DNA of 28,204 nucleotides, from positions 1 through 28,204 of the forward strand of contig CBIFWW010000028.1 of assembly GCA_966186435.1 (NCBI GenBank), in the 5' to 3' direction. The translations under genes and the position numbers were made by a program. This DNA is from CBIFWW01 sp966186435 (GTDB taxonomy: Bacteria > Pseudomonadota > Gammaproteobacteria > Enterobacterales > Enterobacteriaceae). Positions 16,882-24,349 of the stretch are shown here, piece by piece (position 1 is the first letter of the stretch; each line of letters starts with the position of its first letter). The notes beneath the pieces were generated by a model, which saw nothing but the letters and a program-made list of their open reading frames with translations, did no database searches and was not told the DNA's origin.

Positions 16882-18339
16882 TTACTTCGCAGGAATAGCT
16901 TTCAGCAGTTCAGTCAACAGCGTCCAGTACTGGCCTACGCTTTCAACGTGAACCTGCTCATCCGGGGAGTGTGGCCCGGTGATAGTTGGCCCGATAGACA
17001 CCATATCCATGGTTGGGTACGGGTTTTTGAACAACCCACATTCCAGGCCCGCGTGGATAATCTGGATGTTAGGGGTTTTGTTGAACAGACGCTGGTAGGT
17101 TTCACGCACCAGATGCATAACCGGGGAGTTAGCATCCGGCTGCCAGCCTGGGTAGCTGCCTTTAGCTTCGGTTTCAGCACCGGCCAGTTTGCCCAGGGAA
17201 GTCAGCATATCCACAACGTAGAATTTACCGCTGTCGATCAGGGAACGGATCAGGCAGTTGATTTCTGCGTACTGTTCATCAGTGGTAACTACGCCGATAT
17301 TCAGAGAGGTTTCCACCACGCCTTTTGCCACGTCAGAATCACGGATTACCCCGTTCGGGGTGGCATTCAGCAGGTTAACAAAAGCATCGCGGGAAGCGTT
17401 GGTCATGGCCTGGGCGCTGGTGTTTGCCGCTTCAACCACAACGTTCACGTTCTTCTCTTTGGCTTCCAACTCGTTGGTCAGCACTGCCAGGAATTCAGCG
17501 GCAGCGGCTTTCAACGCTTCCACATTGTTGGCGGGTACTGCCAGGGTGGCGAAGGCTTCACGCGGGATAGCGTTACGCAAAGTACCACCGGTGAAGTCAA
17601 TCAGGCGGGCATCCAGCTTATCCGCGTGTGTTGCCAGGAAACGGGCCAGCAGTTTGTTGGCATTGCCCAGGCCAAGGTGGATATCACCACCAGAGTGGCC
17701 GCCCTTCAGACCTTTAACGGTCAGCTTCAGGGTTTGGTAGCCGGCTGGAATGGCTTCACGGGCCAGCTTCAAGGTAGAGCGGAAGTCGATACCCCCGGCG
17801 CAACCCATATAGATTTCGCCTTCTTCTTCTGAGTCAGTGTTGATCAGAATATCGGCTTTCAACCAGTTAGGTTGCAGGCCAAAAGCCCCTTCCATCCCGG
17901 CTTCTTCAGTCATGGTTAGCAGCACTTCCAGCGGGCCATGAGCCACGGTTTCGTCAGCCAGCACTGCCAGGGCAGAGGCCATACCGATACCGTTATCGGC
18001 ACCCAACGTGGTGCCACGGGCTTTCACCCACTCACCATCGATCCACGGTTGGATTGGGTCTTTGGTAAAGTCGTGAACGGTATCGTTGTTTTTCTGCGGC
18101 ACCATATCCAAGTGGGCCTGCAAGGCTACCGCTTTGCGGTTTTCCATCCCGGCGGTGGCCGGTTTACGGATCAGGATATTGCCAACGGTGTCACGCTCAG
18201 CATGCAGGCCCTTTTCTTTAGCCCAGCCCATGATGTGTTCGGCGAGTTGTTCTTCATGGTATGACGGGTGTGGAATAGAACAGATTTTGGCAAAAATATC
18301 CCACAGCGGTTGCGGGGATAATTGAGACAGTTCAGACAC
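16882..18339 (-). CDS. pepD: Aminoacyl-histidine dipeptidase (peptidase D, carnosinase)
   Basis: A 485-residue cytosolic metallopeptidase of family M20, the same length as E. coli PepD. It cleaves dipeptides such as carnosine (beta-Ala-His) and other Xaa-His substrates. The di-zinc site is recognisable: QAHLDMVPQ with its His and Asp, GTTLGADNGIGMA with the bridging Asp, TMTEEAGMEGAFG with the general-base Glu, and HAGLECGLF near the end. I chose the GTG at 18339 because AAGGAG lies 8 nt upstream and the protein then begins like E. coli PepD; a start at 18369 adds ten unconserved residues across that ribosome-binding site. It is divergent from gpt. Confidence 0.95.
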   Translation of the reverse strand: MSELSQLSPQPLWDIFAKICSIPHPSYHEEQLAEHIMGWAKEKGLHAERDTVGNILIRKPATAGMENRKAVALQAHLDMVPQKNNDTVHDFTKDPIQPWIDGEWVKARGTTLGADNGIGMASALAVLADETVAHGPLEVLLTMTEEAGMEGAFGLQPNWLKADILINTDSEEEGEIYMGCAGGIDFRSTLKLAREAIPAGYQTLKLTVKGLKGGHSGGDIHLGLGNANKLLARFLATHADKLDARLIDFTGGTLRNAIPREAFATLAVPANNVEALKAAAAEFLAVLTNELEAKEKNVNVVVEAANTSAQAMTNASRDAFVNLLNATPNGVIRDSDVAKGVVETSLNIGVVTTDEQYAEINCLIRSLIDSGKFYVVDMLTSLGKLAGAETEAKGSYPGWQPDANSPVMHLVRETYQRLFNKTPNIQIIHAGLECGLFKNPYPTMDMVSIGPTITGPHSPDEQVHVESVGQYWTLLTELLKAIPAK

Positions 18340-18664
18340 GTTAAGTCTCCTTGAATGCTCCTGCATCATCTTTGGCAGGTTACGGGTTGATGCCCGTCAG
18401 CCGCCTGTTGGCGGGCTTACCGAAATCAGAATAAGCCTCAAAACTGACCGGGAAAGCGCATGGTAATTCACAATACGCCACGCTTGCGCGATGGGGTCGA
18501 GAATACCATTTTCTTGGCCTCCGTGAAGCGTCAGGCGTGGAAAAAAGTACGCACTGTGGCCATCAACACTGGTTTTTGCCGCGCCAGATCTCTATAATCT
18601 CGCGCAACCTTTTTTCCCCCGAACACTTTTTAAGCCGTCTTTATAAGGCTGGGATATTTACATA
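18340..18664. promoter_or_regulatory. pepD-gpt divergent intergenic region
   Basis: This 325-bp gap has no gene. Two small tandem hairpins lie on the pepD side: ACGGG/CCCGT at 18382-18397 and CCGCC/GGCGG at 18401-18414. They would be in the pepD leader RNA if transcription starts further right. Near gpt, TATAAT at 18593-18598 is a perfect -10 box within a stretch that matches the E. coli gpt promoter from memory; the -35 (TGGTTT) is weak. Nothing else is recognised. Confidence 0.55.
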
Positions 18665-19123
18665 ATGAGCGAAAAATACATTGTCACTTGGGATATGTTG
18701 CAGGTTCACGCCCGTAAACTGGCCGCCCGCTTAATGCCGGCTGAGCAGTGGAAAGGCATTATCGCCGTTAGCCGCGGTGGTCTGGTCCCTGGTGCTCTGC
18801 TGGCCCGTGAATTGGGCATTCGCCACGTAGATACCGTATGCATCTCCAGCTACGATCACGACAACCAGCGTGAGCTGAAAGTGATCAAGCGCGCGGAAGG
18901 CGATGGTGAAGGTTTCATCGTGATTGATGACCTGGTGGATACCGGTGGTACCGCCGTTGCCATCCGTGAAATGTACCCCAAAGCTCACTTCGTCACCGTG
19001 TTCGCCAAGCCAGCGGGTAAATCCCTGGTGGACGACTACGTTATCGATATCCCGCAAGTTACCTGGATTGAACAGCCTTGGGACATGGGCGTGGTCTTCG
19101 TACCGCCATTATCAGGCCGTTAA
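18665..19123 (+). CDS. gpt: Xanthine-guanine phosphoribosyltransferase
   Basis: A 152-residue purine-salvage enzyme, identical in length to E. coli Gpt. It joins PRPP to guanine, xanthine or hypoxanthine to form the nucleotides. The PRPP-binding motif VIDDLVDTGGTA is at about 86-97, and the N-terminal SRGGLVPGALLARELGIRHV is conserved. The protein is associated with the inner membrane face in E. coli. The start MSEKYIVTWDMLQ matches. A strong terminator follows. Confidence 0.96.
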   Translation: MSEKYIVTWDMLQVHARKLAARLMPAEQWKGIIAVSRGGLVPGALLARELGIRHVDTVCISSYDHDNQRELKVIKRAEGDGEGFIVIDDLVDTGGTAVAIREMYPKAHFVTVFAKPAGKSLVDDYVIDIPQVTWIEQPWDMGVVFVPPLSGR

Positions 19124-19144
19124 TCCCCACGTCTTGTGTACTTT

Positions 19145-19173
19145 ACGCCCGGCAATGCCGGGCGTTTTATTTT
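19145..19173 (+). terminator. Terminator of gpt
   Basis: A perfect 9-bp stem (ACGCCCGGC, loop AAT, GCCGGGCGT) is followed by a T-rich tract, a classical Rho-independent terminator. Confidence 0.92.
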
Positions 19174-19233
19174 CTTTACTTGGCGAACGAGTACAATGTC
19201 CTCCTGGTGACGTATCCATGGAGGCCGTAACAC

Positions 19234-20481
19234 ATGTCGCAGGCAAATCTTAGCGAAACCCTATTTAAACCTCGCTTTAAATACCCGGAGACATCCACGC
19301 TGGTGCGCCGCTTCCAGCAAGGTAATGTGCCGGATCTGCAATCGGCCCTCGATGGCAACACCGAAGCTCACTGGTATCGCATGGTTAACCGCCTACTGTG
19401 GGTGTGGCGTGGCGTCGATCCCCGGGAAATCCTCGAAGTGCAGGCCCGTATCTGCTGCAATACCGCCGAACGTACCAACGACGAACAGTTCGATACCGTG
19501 GTGGGTTACCGCAGCGGGAACTGGATCTATGAATGGTCACGCCAGGCCATGACGTGGCAACAAAAAGCCAATCAGGCGCCAGATGAAGTCACCTGCGCCC
19601 GTCACTGGTTGATGGCGGCTAATCTCTATAGCATCGCCGCTTACCCGCATATTAAGGGGGATGTTCTGGCCGACCAGGCCCAGGTGCTGGCTAATCGCGC
19701 CTATGAACAGGCGGCCCCACGGCTGGGCGGTGGTTTAAAACAACTCGAATTCACCATCCCCGGCGGCAGCCCGATCACCGGGTTCCTGCATATGCCTCCT
19801 GGCGTAGAAGGCCCGTACCCGACGGTGCTGATGTGCGGTGGTCTGGATGCGCTGCAAAGTGATTATTACACCTTGTTTGAGAAATATTTCGCGCCACAGG
19901 GCATTGCGATGTTAACCATCGACATGCCTTCAGTAGGGTTCTCCTCAAAGTGGAAACTGACCCAGGACTCCAGCCTTCTACACCAACAGGTGCTGCAATC
20001 GTTGCCTAATATTCCTTGGGTCGATCACACGCGGGTGGCGGCTTTTGGCTTCCGCTTTGGGGCCAATATCGCGGTTCGCCTGGCTTACCTGGAATCTCAG
20101 CGTTTGAAAGCCGTAGCTTGCCTGGGGCCGGTGGTTCACAGCCTGTTAAGCGATCCTTTACAGCAAGGAAGGGTACCGGAAATGTATCTTGATGTATTAG
20201 CCAGCCGCCTGGGCATGGCGGATGCCTCAGACAGTGCGCTTTGTACTGAGCTTAATCGTTACTCGCTGAAAACCCAGGGCTTATTAGGCCGTCGCTGCCC
20301 AACGCCAATGCTCTCAGGATATTGGGAAAACGATCCCTTTAGCCCGGAGGCGGAATCCCGCTTGATCACGGCCTCCTCTACCGATGGTAAATTAATGCCG
20401 GTGCCTCTTAAGCCGGTGTATCGTAATTTTGACAAAGCGCTGAATGAAATCACCCAATGGATAAAACATATATTTGGTTAA
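19234..20481 (+). CDS. frsA: Fermentation-respiration switch protein FrsA (alpha/beta hydrolase fold)
   Basis: A 415-residue protein (E. coli FrsA is 414 aa) of the DUF1100 esterase-like family. In E. coli and Vibrio, FrsA binds dephosphorylated enzyme IIA-glucose and shifts metabolism between fermentation and respiration; an esterase activity has also been reported. The C-terminal hydrolase fold is visible: VLMCGGLDALQSDYY, LTIDMPSVGFSSKW, and the elbow AAFGFRFGANIAVR, in which the usual nucleophile Ser of G-x-S-x-G is replaced (GFRFG), as in the family. GGAGG precedes the ATG. The gene has its own terminator-bounded position between gpt and crl. Confidence 0.94.
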   Translation: MSQANLSETLFKPRFKYPETSTLVRRFQQGNVPDLQSALDGNTEAHWYRMVNRLLWVWRGVDPREILEVQARICCNTAERTNDEQFDTVVGYRSGNWIYEWSRQAMTWQQKANQAPDEVTCARHWLMAANLYSIAAYPHIKGDVLADQAQVLANRAYEQAAPRLGGGLKQLEFTIPGGSPITGFLHMPPGVEGPYPTVLMCGGLDALQSDYYTLFEKYFAPQGIAMLTIDMPSVGFSSKWKLTQDSSLLHQQVLQSLPNIPWVDHTRVAAFGFRFGANIAVRLAYLESQRLKAVACLGPVVHSLLSDPLQQGRVPEMYLDVLASRLGMADASDSALCTELNRYSLKTQGLLGRRCPTPMLSGYWENDPFSPEAESRLITASSTDGKLMPVPLKPVYRNFDKALNEITQWIKHIFG

Positions 20482-20538
20482 TGATTTGCTTAATTTCATC
20501 TATTTGGTAAAACAGTTGTTACACAACAGGAGATAGCG

Positions 20539-20940
20539 ATGACATTACCAAATGGTCACCCAAGAAGCAGGATAGTTAAGAAGTTCCATTCACTCGGCCC
20601 CTATATTAGGGAAGACAAGTGTGAAGAAAACCGCTTTTTCTTTGATTGCCTGGCGGTTTGCATCAATGTGAAGCCCGCGCCTGAAAAACGTGAGTTCTGG
20701 GGCTGGTGGATGATACTTGAAGGTCATGAAAAGCACTTCACTTATTCTTGGCAGTACGGCATGTTCGATAAAGAAGGCCACTGGAATCCGGTTGTTATCA
20801 AGGATAAAGCAGTGGACGAAAAACTGGCGCAAACCCTTTGCGGCTTTCATACCCGCTTGAAAGATCTGCTGGCCGGGCTGAATCTGGAGCTGGTTCCCGC
20901 CGTCGATTTTGAAGAAAAACCCATTCAACTTACCGCCTGA
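20539..20940 (+). CDS. crl: Sigma-S assembly factor Crl
   Basis: A 133-residue protein, the same length as E. coli Crl. It binds RpoS (sigma S) and promotes its assembly with core RNA polymerase, favouring stationary-phase, curli and stress genes. Conserved stretches include GPYIREDKCEENRFFFDCLA, VNVKPAPEKREFWGWWM and FTYSWQYGMFDKEGHW, which hold the residues that contact sigma S. An AGGAG ribosome-binding site lies 7 nt before the ATG. A hairpin terminator follows immediately; phoE, present next in E. coli, is absent. Confidence 0.95.
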   Translation: MTLPNGHPRSRIVKKFHSLGPYIREDKCEENRFFFDCLAVCINVKPAPEKREFWGWWMILEGHEKHFTYSWQYGMFDKEGHWNPVVIKDKAVDEKLAQTLCGFHTRLKDLLAGLNLELVPAVDFEEKPIQLTA

Positions 20941-20945
20941 TAAAT

Positions 20946-20965
20946 GCCGCAGCCATGCGGCTTTT
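20946..20965 (+). terminator. Terminator of crl
   Basis: GCCGCA, loop GCCA, TGCGGC, then TTTT. It starts 6 nt after the crl stop codon. Confidence 0.85.
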
Positions 20966-20996
20966 AAATTGGCGATGCCTTCCTTTCTAACAAGCT

Positions 20997-21067
20997 GAAA
21001 CTGTTAACTAAAAGTTGCTAATTGGCGGCAGGTATCACCGTCAAATTAACAGTTTCCGCCTTTTTTT
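20997..21067 (+). promoter_or_regulatory. Structured region upstream of proB, possible attenuator
   Basis: A perfect 11-bp inverted repeat (GAAACTGTTAA at 20997, TTAACAGTTTC ending 21056) encloses 38 nt. Directly after it, CCGCC runs into seven T residues. GGCGG at 21024 inside the loop can pair with that CCGCC, and this pairing and the long stem exclude each other. That resembles a terminator/antiterminator pair, but the terminator stem is only 5 bp. Alternatively the repeat is an operator, or just the remains of deleted DNA where phoE lies in E. coli. Confidence 0.4.
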
Positions 21068-21211
21068 GAGAGCCAGTTGGCATTTGCCGCCACACCTGTT
21101 AAAACGGAGGATAGTTTCTTGCCCACCGCCTGCTTCGGCAGAGTTGGCGCGGGTTTTTCCCGCTAGCCAGGCCCGGGTATTTCATTTATTTGGTTAATAC
21201 GGCAGATGATC

Positions 21212-22315
21212 ATGAGTGACAGCCAGACCCTGGTTGTAAAACTGGGTACCAGTGTTTTAACCGGTGGCTCCCGCCGCCTGAATCGCGCCCATATTGTGGA
21301 GTTGGTGCGCCAATGCGCCAGGCTCCACGGGGCAGGGCACCGCATCGTAATCGTGACCTCCGGGGCCATTGCCGCCGGGCGTGAACACTTGGGTTACCCC
21401 GAACTCCCCGCCACTATTGCCTCCAAGCAGTTACTCGCCGCCGTAGGCCAAAGCCGCCTGATCCAGCTTTGGGAACAGCTTTTCTCCATTTATGGCATTC
21501 ATATTGGTCAAATGTTGCTGACCCGGGCCGATATGGAAGACCGCGAGCGGTTCCTCAATGCTCGGGATACCATGCGTGCGTTGCTGGACAACAACATTGT
21601 GCCGGTAATTAACGAAAACGACGCCGTAGCCACCACTGAAATCAAAGTGGGCGACAACGACAACCTTTCCGCCCTCGCCGCCATTTTGGGCGGGGCCGAT
21701 AAATTACTGCTGCTGACCGATCAACAGGGCCTGTTTACCGCCGATCCCCGCACCAACCCCGAGGCTGAGCTGATCAAAGACGTTTATGGTATCGATGACA
21801 CCTTGCGCGCCATTGTCGGGGACAGTATTTCTGGTTTAGGCACTGGCGGTATGGGCACTAAACTTCAGGCTGCCGAAGTTGCCGGGCGTGCCGGGATTGA
21901 AACCATTATTGCTGCCGGCAGCCGCCCGGATGTGATCAGCGATGCGCTGGAAGGGATCCCGGTTGGCACCCGTTTCCATGCCCAGCAAACTCCGCTGGAG
22001 AACCGTAAACGCTGGATCTTCGGGGCGCCACCGGCCGGTGAAATGGTGGTGGATGAAGGGGCTAAGGCTGCCATCATCGAGCGCGGTAGCTCCCTGCTGC
22101 CAAAGGGCATCAAGACTGTTACTGGCAACTTCTCCCGGGGTGAAGTGATCCGCATCCGCAGCCTGGATGGCCGGGATATCGCCCACGGCGTTAGCCGCTA
22201 TAACAGCGATGCCTTGCGCCGCATCGCCGGGCACCACTCCCAGCAGATCGACGCCATTCTGGGCTACGAATACGGCCCGGTGGCCGTTCATCGCGATGAC
22301 ATGATTGTTAATTAA
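21212..22315 (+). CDS. proB: Glutamate 5-kinase
   Basis: A 367-residue enzyme, the same length as E. coli ProB. It phosphorylates glutamate in the first, proline-inhibited step of proline synthesis. The amino-acid kinase domain is clear (VVKLGTSVLTGG at the start, IVTSGAIAAGREHLGYPE, INENDAVATTEIKVGDND), followed by the C-terminal PUA domain (from about residue 275). I chose the ATG at 21212 because it matches the E. coli start; an ATG two codons upstream (21206) is possible but less similar. The ribosome-binding site is weak. It forms an operon with proA, whose start lies 10 nt after the proB stop. Confidence 0.95.
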   Translation: MSDSQTLVVKLGTSVLTGGSRRLNRAHIVELVRQCARLHGAGHRIVIVTSGAIAAGREHLGYPELPATIASKQLLAAVGQSRLIQLWEQLFSIYGIHIGQMLLTRADMEDRERFLNARDTMRALLDNNIVPVINENDAVATTEIKVGDNDNLSALAAILGGADKLLLLTDQQGLFTADPRTNPEAELIKDVYGIDDTLRAIVGDSISGLGTGGMGTKLQAAEVAGRAGIETIIAAGSRPDVISDALEGIPVGTRFHAQQTPLENRKRWIFGAPPAGEMVVDEGAKAAIIERGSSLLPKGIKTVTGNFSRGEVIRIRSLDGRDIAHGVSRYNSDALRRIAGHHSQQIDAILGYEYGPVAVHRDDMIVN

Positions 22316-22325
22316 GGAGCCGACC

Positions 22326-23579
22326 GTGCTTGAACAAATGGGTAAGGCGGCAAAAGCGGCCTCTTATAAGCTGGCATTGCTCAGCAGCAAACAAAAAAAC
22401 CAGGTACTCAACAAGATAGCTGATTACCTGGAAAGCCAGTCTGAAACCATTCTGGCGGCTAATGCCCAGGATCTGGATGAAGCCCGGGCCAATGGCTTAA
22501 GCGAAGCTATGCTCGACCGCTTAGCCCTCAATCAATCCCGTTTAAAAGCCATCGCCGATGATGTGCGCCAGGTCTGCAATCTGGCGGACCCGGTAGGGCA
22601 GGTGATTGACGGCGGTGTGCTGGACAGCGGCCTGCGCCTTGAACGCCGCCGCGTGCCTCTCGGCGTGGTAGGAGTGATTTATGAAGCCCGCCCTAATGTC
22701 ACCGTCGATGTCGCCAGCCTGTGCCTGAAAACTGGCAATGCGGCGATCCTGCGCGGGGGCAAAGAGACATGGCGCACCAACGGCGCGACGGTCAAAGTGA
22801 TCCAGCAAGCCCTCCAGGAGTGCGGGCTGCCAGCGGGTGCGGTACAGGCTATCGAAAGCCCGGATCGCGCCCTGGTAAGTGAAATGCTGCGGATGGACAA
22901 ATACATCGACATGCTTATCCCTCGGGGCGGCGCTGGCCTGCATAAGCTGTGCCGCGAGCAGTCCACTATTCCGGTGATCACCGGCGGGATTGGCGTGTGC
23001 CATATCTTTGTGGATGAAACCGCAGAAATCGACCCGGCCCTGAAGGTGCTGGTGAACGCTAAAACTCAGCGCCCAAGCACCTGCAACACCGTGGAAACCT
23101 TACTGGTTCATCGCGCCATTGCGGCCAGCTTCCTGCCGGCGCTGTCACAGCAGATGGCAACCAGCGGCGTGACGCTTCACGCTGACGCCAATGTGATTGA
23201 GCAGCTTAAGGGCGGCCCGGCTCAGGTTGTGCCAGTTCAGGCCGAGGAATACGACAATGAATTCCTCTCCCTGCACCTGAACGTTAAGCTAGTGGATGAC
23301 CTCGATGGGGCTATCGACCATATCCGTAGCCACGGCACCCAGCACTCTGACGCGATACTGACCCGCAGCCTGCGTAATGCCGACCGCTTTGTTAACGAGG
23401 TGGATTCCTCTGCGGTTTACGTCAACGCCTCTACCCGCTTCACCGATGGCGGCCAGTTCGGGCTTGGCGCAGAAGTGGCTGTCAGTACCCAAAAGCTGCA
23501 CGCCCGTGGCCCGATGGGCCTAGAAGCACTCACCACCTATAAGTGGATTGGCTTCGGCGATAATACTATTCGTGCCTGA
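22326..23579 (+). CDS. proA: Gamma-glutamyl phosphate reductase
   Basis: A 417-residue NADPH-dependent enzyme of the aldehyde-dehydrogenase superfamily, the same length as E. coli ProA. It reduces gamma-glutamyl phosphate to glutamate semialdehyde, which cyclises on the way to proline. The catalytic cysteine lies in RPSTCNTVETLLV; GVIYEARPNVTVDVASLCL and GQFGLGAEVAVSTQKLHARG are typical. I chose the GTG at 22326, giving VLEQMGKAAKAASYK, because AAGGAG lies 6 nt upstream and the protein aligns with E. coli; a reading from 22305 overlaps proB. It is the last backbone protein gene before the tRNA. Confidence 0.95.
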   Translation: MLEQMGKAAKAASYKLALLSSKQKNQVLNKIADYLESQSETILAANAQDLDEARANGLSEAMLDRLALNQSRLKAIADDVRQVCNLADPVGQVIDGGVLDSGLRLERRRVPLGVVGVIYEARPNVTVDVASLCLKTGNAAILRGGKETWRTNGATVKVIQQALQECGLPAGAVQAIESPDRALVSEMLRMDKYIDMLIPRGGAGLHKLCREQSTIPVITGGIGVCHIFVDETAEIDPALKVLVNAKTQRPSTCNTVETLLVHRAIAASFLPALSQQMATSGVTLHADANVIEQLKGGPAQVVPVQAEEYDNEFLSLHLNVKLVDDLDGAIDHIRSHGTQHSDAILTRSLRNADRFVNEVDSSAVYVNASTRFTDGGQFGLGAEVAVSTQKLHARGPMGLEALTTYKWIGFGDNTIRA

Positions 23580-23582
23580 TAC

Positions 23583-23642
23583 CCTGCGGGGCGGTGGATT
23601 AATGCGCATCTAAACCACAAGCCATTGACGCACCCCCCGCAG
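23583..23642 (+). terminator. Long hairpin after proA
   Basis: CTGCGGGG plus GGTG at 23584-23595 pair with CACC plus CCCCGCAG at 23631-23642, with one bulge and a loop of about 35 nt, followed by AGTTTT. It may terminate the proBA transcript or be a processing signal before the tRNA. Confidence 0.45.
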
Positions 23643-23684
23643 AGTTTTACCCTTTACGCCGTGTTTTCAACACCCCCTCTCAGG

Positions 23685-23760
23685 GCCGATATAGCTCAGT
23701 TGGTAGAGCAGCGCATTCGTAATGCGAAGGTCGGAGGTTCGACTCCTCTTATCGGCACCA
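23685..23760 (+). tRNA. thrW: tRNA-Thr (anticodon CGT)
   Basis: A 76-nt sequence that folds into a full cloverleaf and ends with an encoded CCA. The acceptor stem GCCGATA pairs with TATCGGC, the anticodon CGT is at 23718-23720, and the T loop GGTTCGACTCC is canonical. It is almost the same as E. coli thrW and sits at the same place, right after proA. The 3' half of this gene is a well-known phage and island attachment site (CP4-6 in E. coli), and an integrase remnant follows here. Confidence 0.97.
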
Positions 23761-23923
23761 TTTCTAACTCTTCCTAAGTCTACCGAAATCAACTCAGAGC
23801 CCATATACTGCGGCTTATGGCCTTTACCTTATCCTCGGCTATCAACTGGACTCAACCGGAATCAAGTCACAGTTGGGGGCATAGATGGGGGCATTCTGTG
23901 TTCGGTCTAAGGAGATGCCCTTA

Positions 23924-24004
23924 ATGAAGCTGAATGCGCGACAGGTAGATATTGCTAAACCCAGAGAGAATGATCCTACCCACATAATGTGGACACAGCC
24001 CTAA
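23924..24004 (+). pseudogene. N-terminal remnant of a P4-type tyrosine integrase
   Basis: The reading frame starts MKLNARQVDIAKPREN, which is the typical N-terminus of P4-family island integrases (the DNA arm-binding DUF4102 domain). An AAGGAG sequence lies 9 nt upstream, and the upstream stretch with its doubled GGGGGCAT is also usual for this integrase type. After codon 16 the frame runs into the end of an IS element at 23971 and stops at 24002. The remaining 380 or so codons, including the catalytic domain, are gone. The position and orientation just after tRNA-Thr fit an integrase that once inserted the island here. Confidence 0.7.
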
Positions 24005-24113
24005 GTGAGGTTTTCGTTTTCAAATTGTTCCCAGCTGATAAAGCGTTCGCCGTAGATACATTCCACTTTCAGCGAGTGGAAAAAGCTTTCCACACACGCG
24101 TTGTCATAGCAGC
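23971..24113 (-). mobile_element. Left IS3-family remnant (right end plus transposase C-terminus)
   Basis: The element starts with the terminal sequence TGATCCTACCCACATAATGT and continues, on the minus strand, with the C-terminal end of an IS3-family OrfB transposase: DNACVESFF around the catalytic Glu, no wait-free tail, then EQFENENL. I judge it ISEhe3-like from memory. It is only 143 bp, and 86 bp present in the right copy are missing between two short repeats (junction near 24034). The rest of the element, including its other end, is lost at 24113. Confidence 0.75.
24034..24113 (-). repeat. 80-bp inverted repeat, left arm
   Basis: This stretch is the reverse complement of 28012-28091 with a single mismatch (C for T). 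Both arms are pieces of the same IS transposase gene, in opposite orientation about 4 kb apart, and could support inversion of the cargo by recombination. Confidence 0.9.
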
Positions 24114-24349
24114 TTCAGTAGTATCGGAATACTAACAATACGCCGATTGGACATCCATCAGTTGAATTCACAGCACTGAATGAATTTACGCCAATGCAAC
24201 ATATTCGACGCATGACCTGATTCTACTCAAAACCTCCGTTAAAAATGGGGGGGGTTACCGTTGCTTATTCAGGCAGTGAAGATACTATGTCATCCGTAAT
24301 TTGAATATTTGCATACATCAAGGACAGCTGTTAACAACAGGAGTTGTTT
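24114..24349. other. Unassigned island spacer before the WG-repeat gene
   Basis: About 236 bp without a convincing gene. On the minus strand a 32-codon frame begins MRRICCIGVNSF near 24215 and ends near 24117; I do not recognise it and it may be a remnant of another element. A run of eight G lies at 24247-24254. The last part should contain the promoter and the AGGAG ribosome-binding site of the WG-repeat gene. Confidence 0.5.

Noticed and set aside
20972..20998. Seven-codon peptide MPSFLTS as a proline-sensing leader peptide
   Set aside because: It contains only one proline codon and no convincing ribosome-binding site.
23722..23910. 62-codon open frame starting inside the tRNA-Thr gene
   Set aside because: It begins in the anticodon arm of the tRNA, has no ribosome-binding site and resembles no protein; a chance frame.
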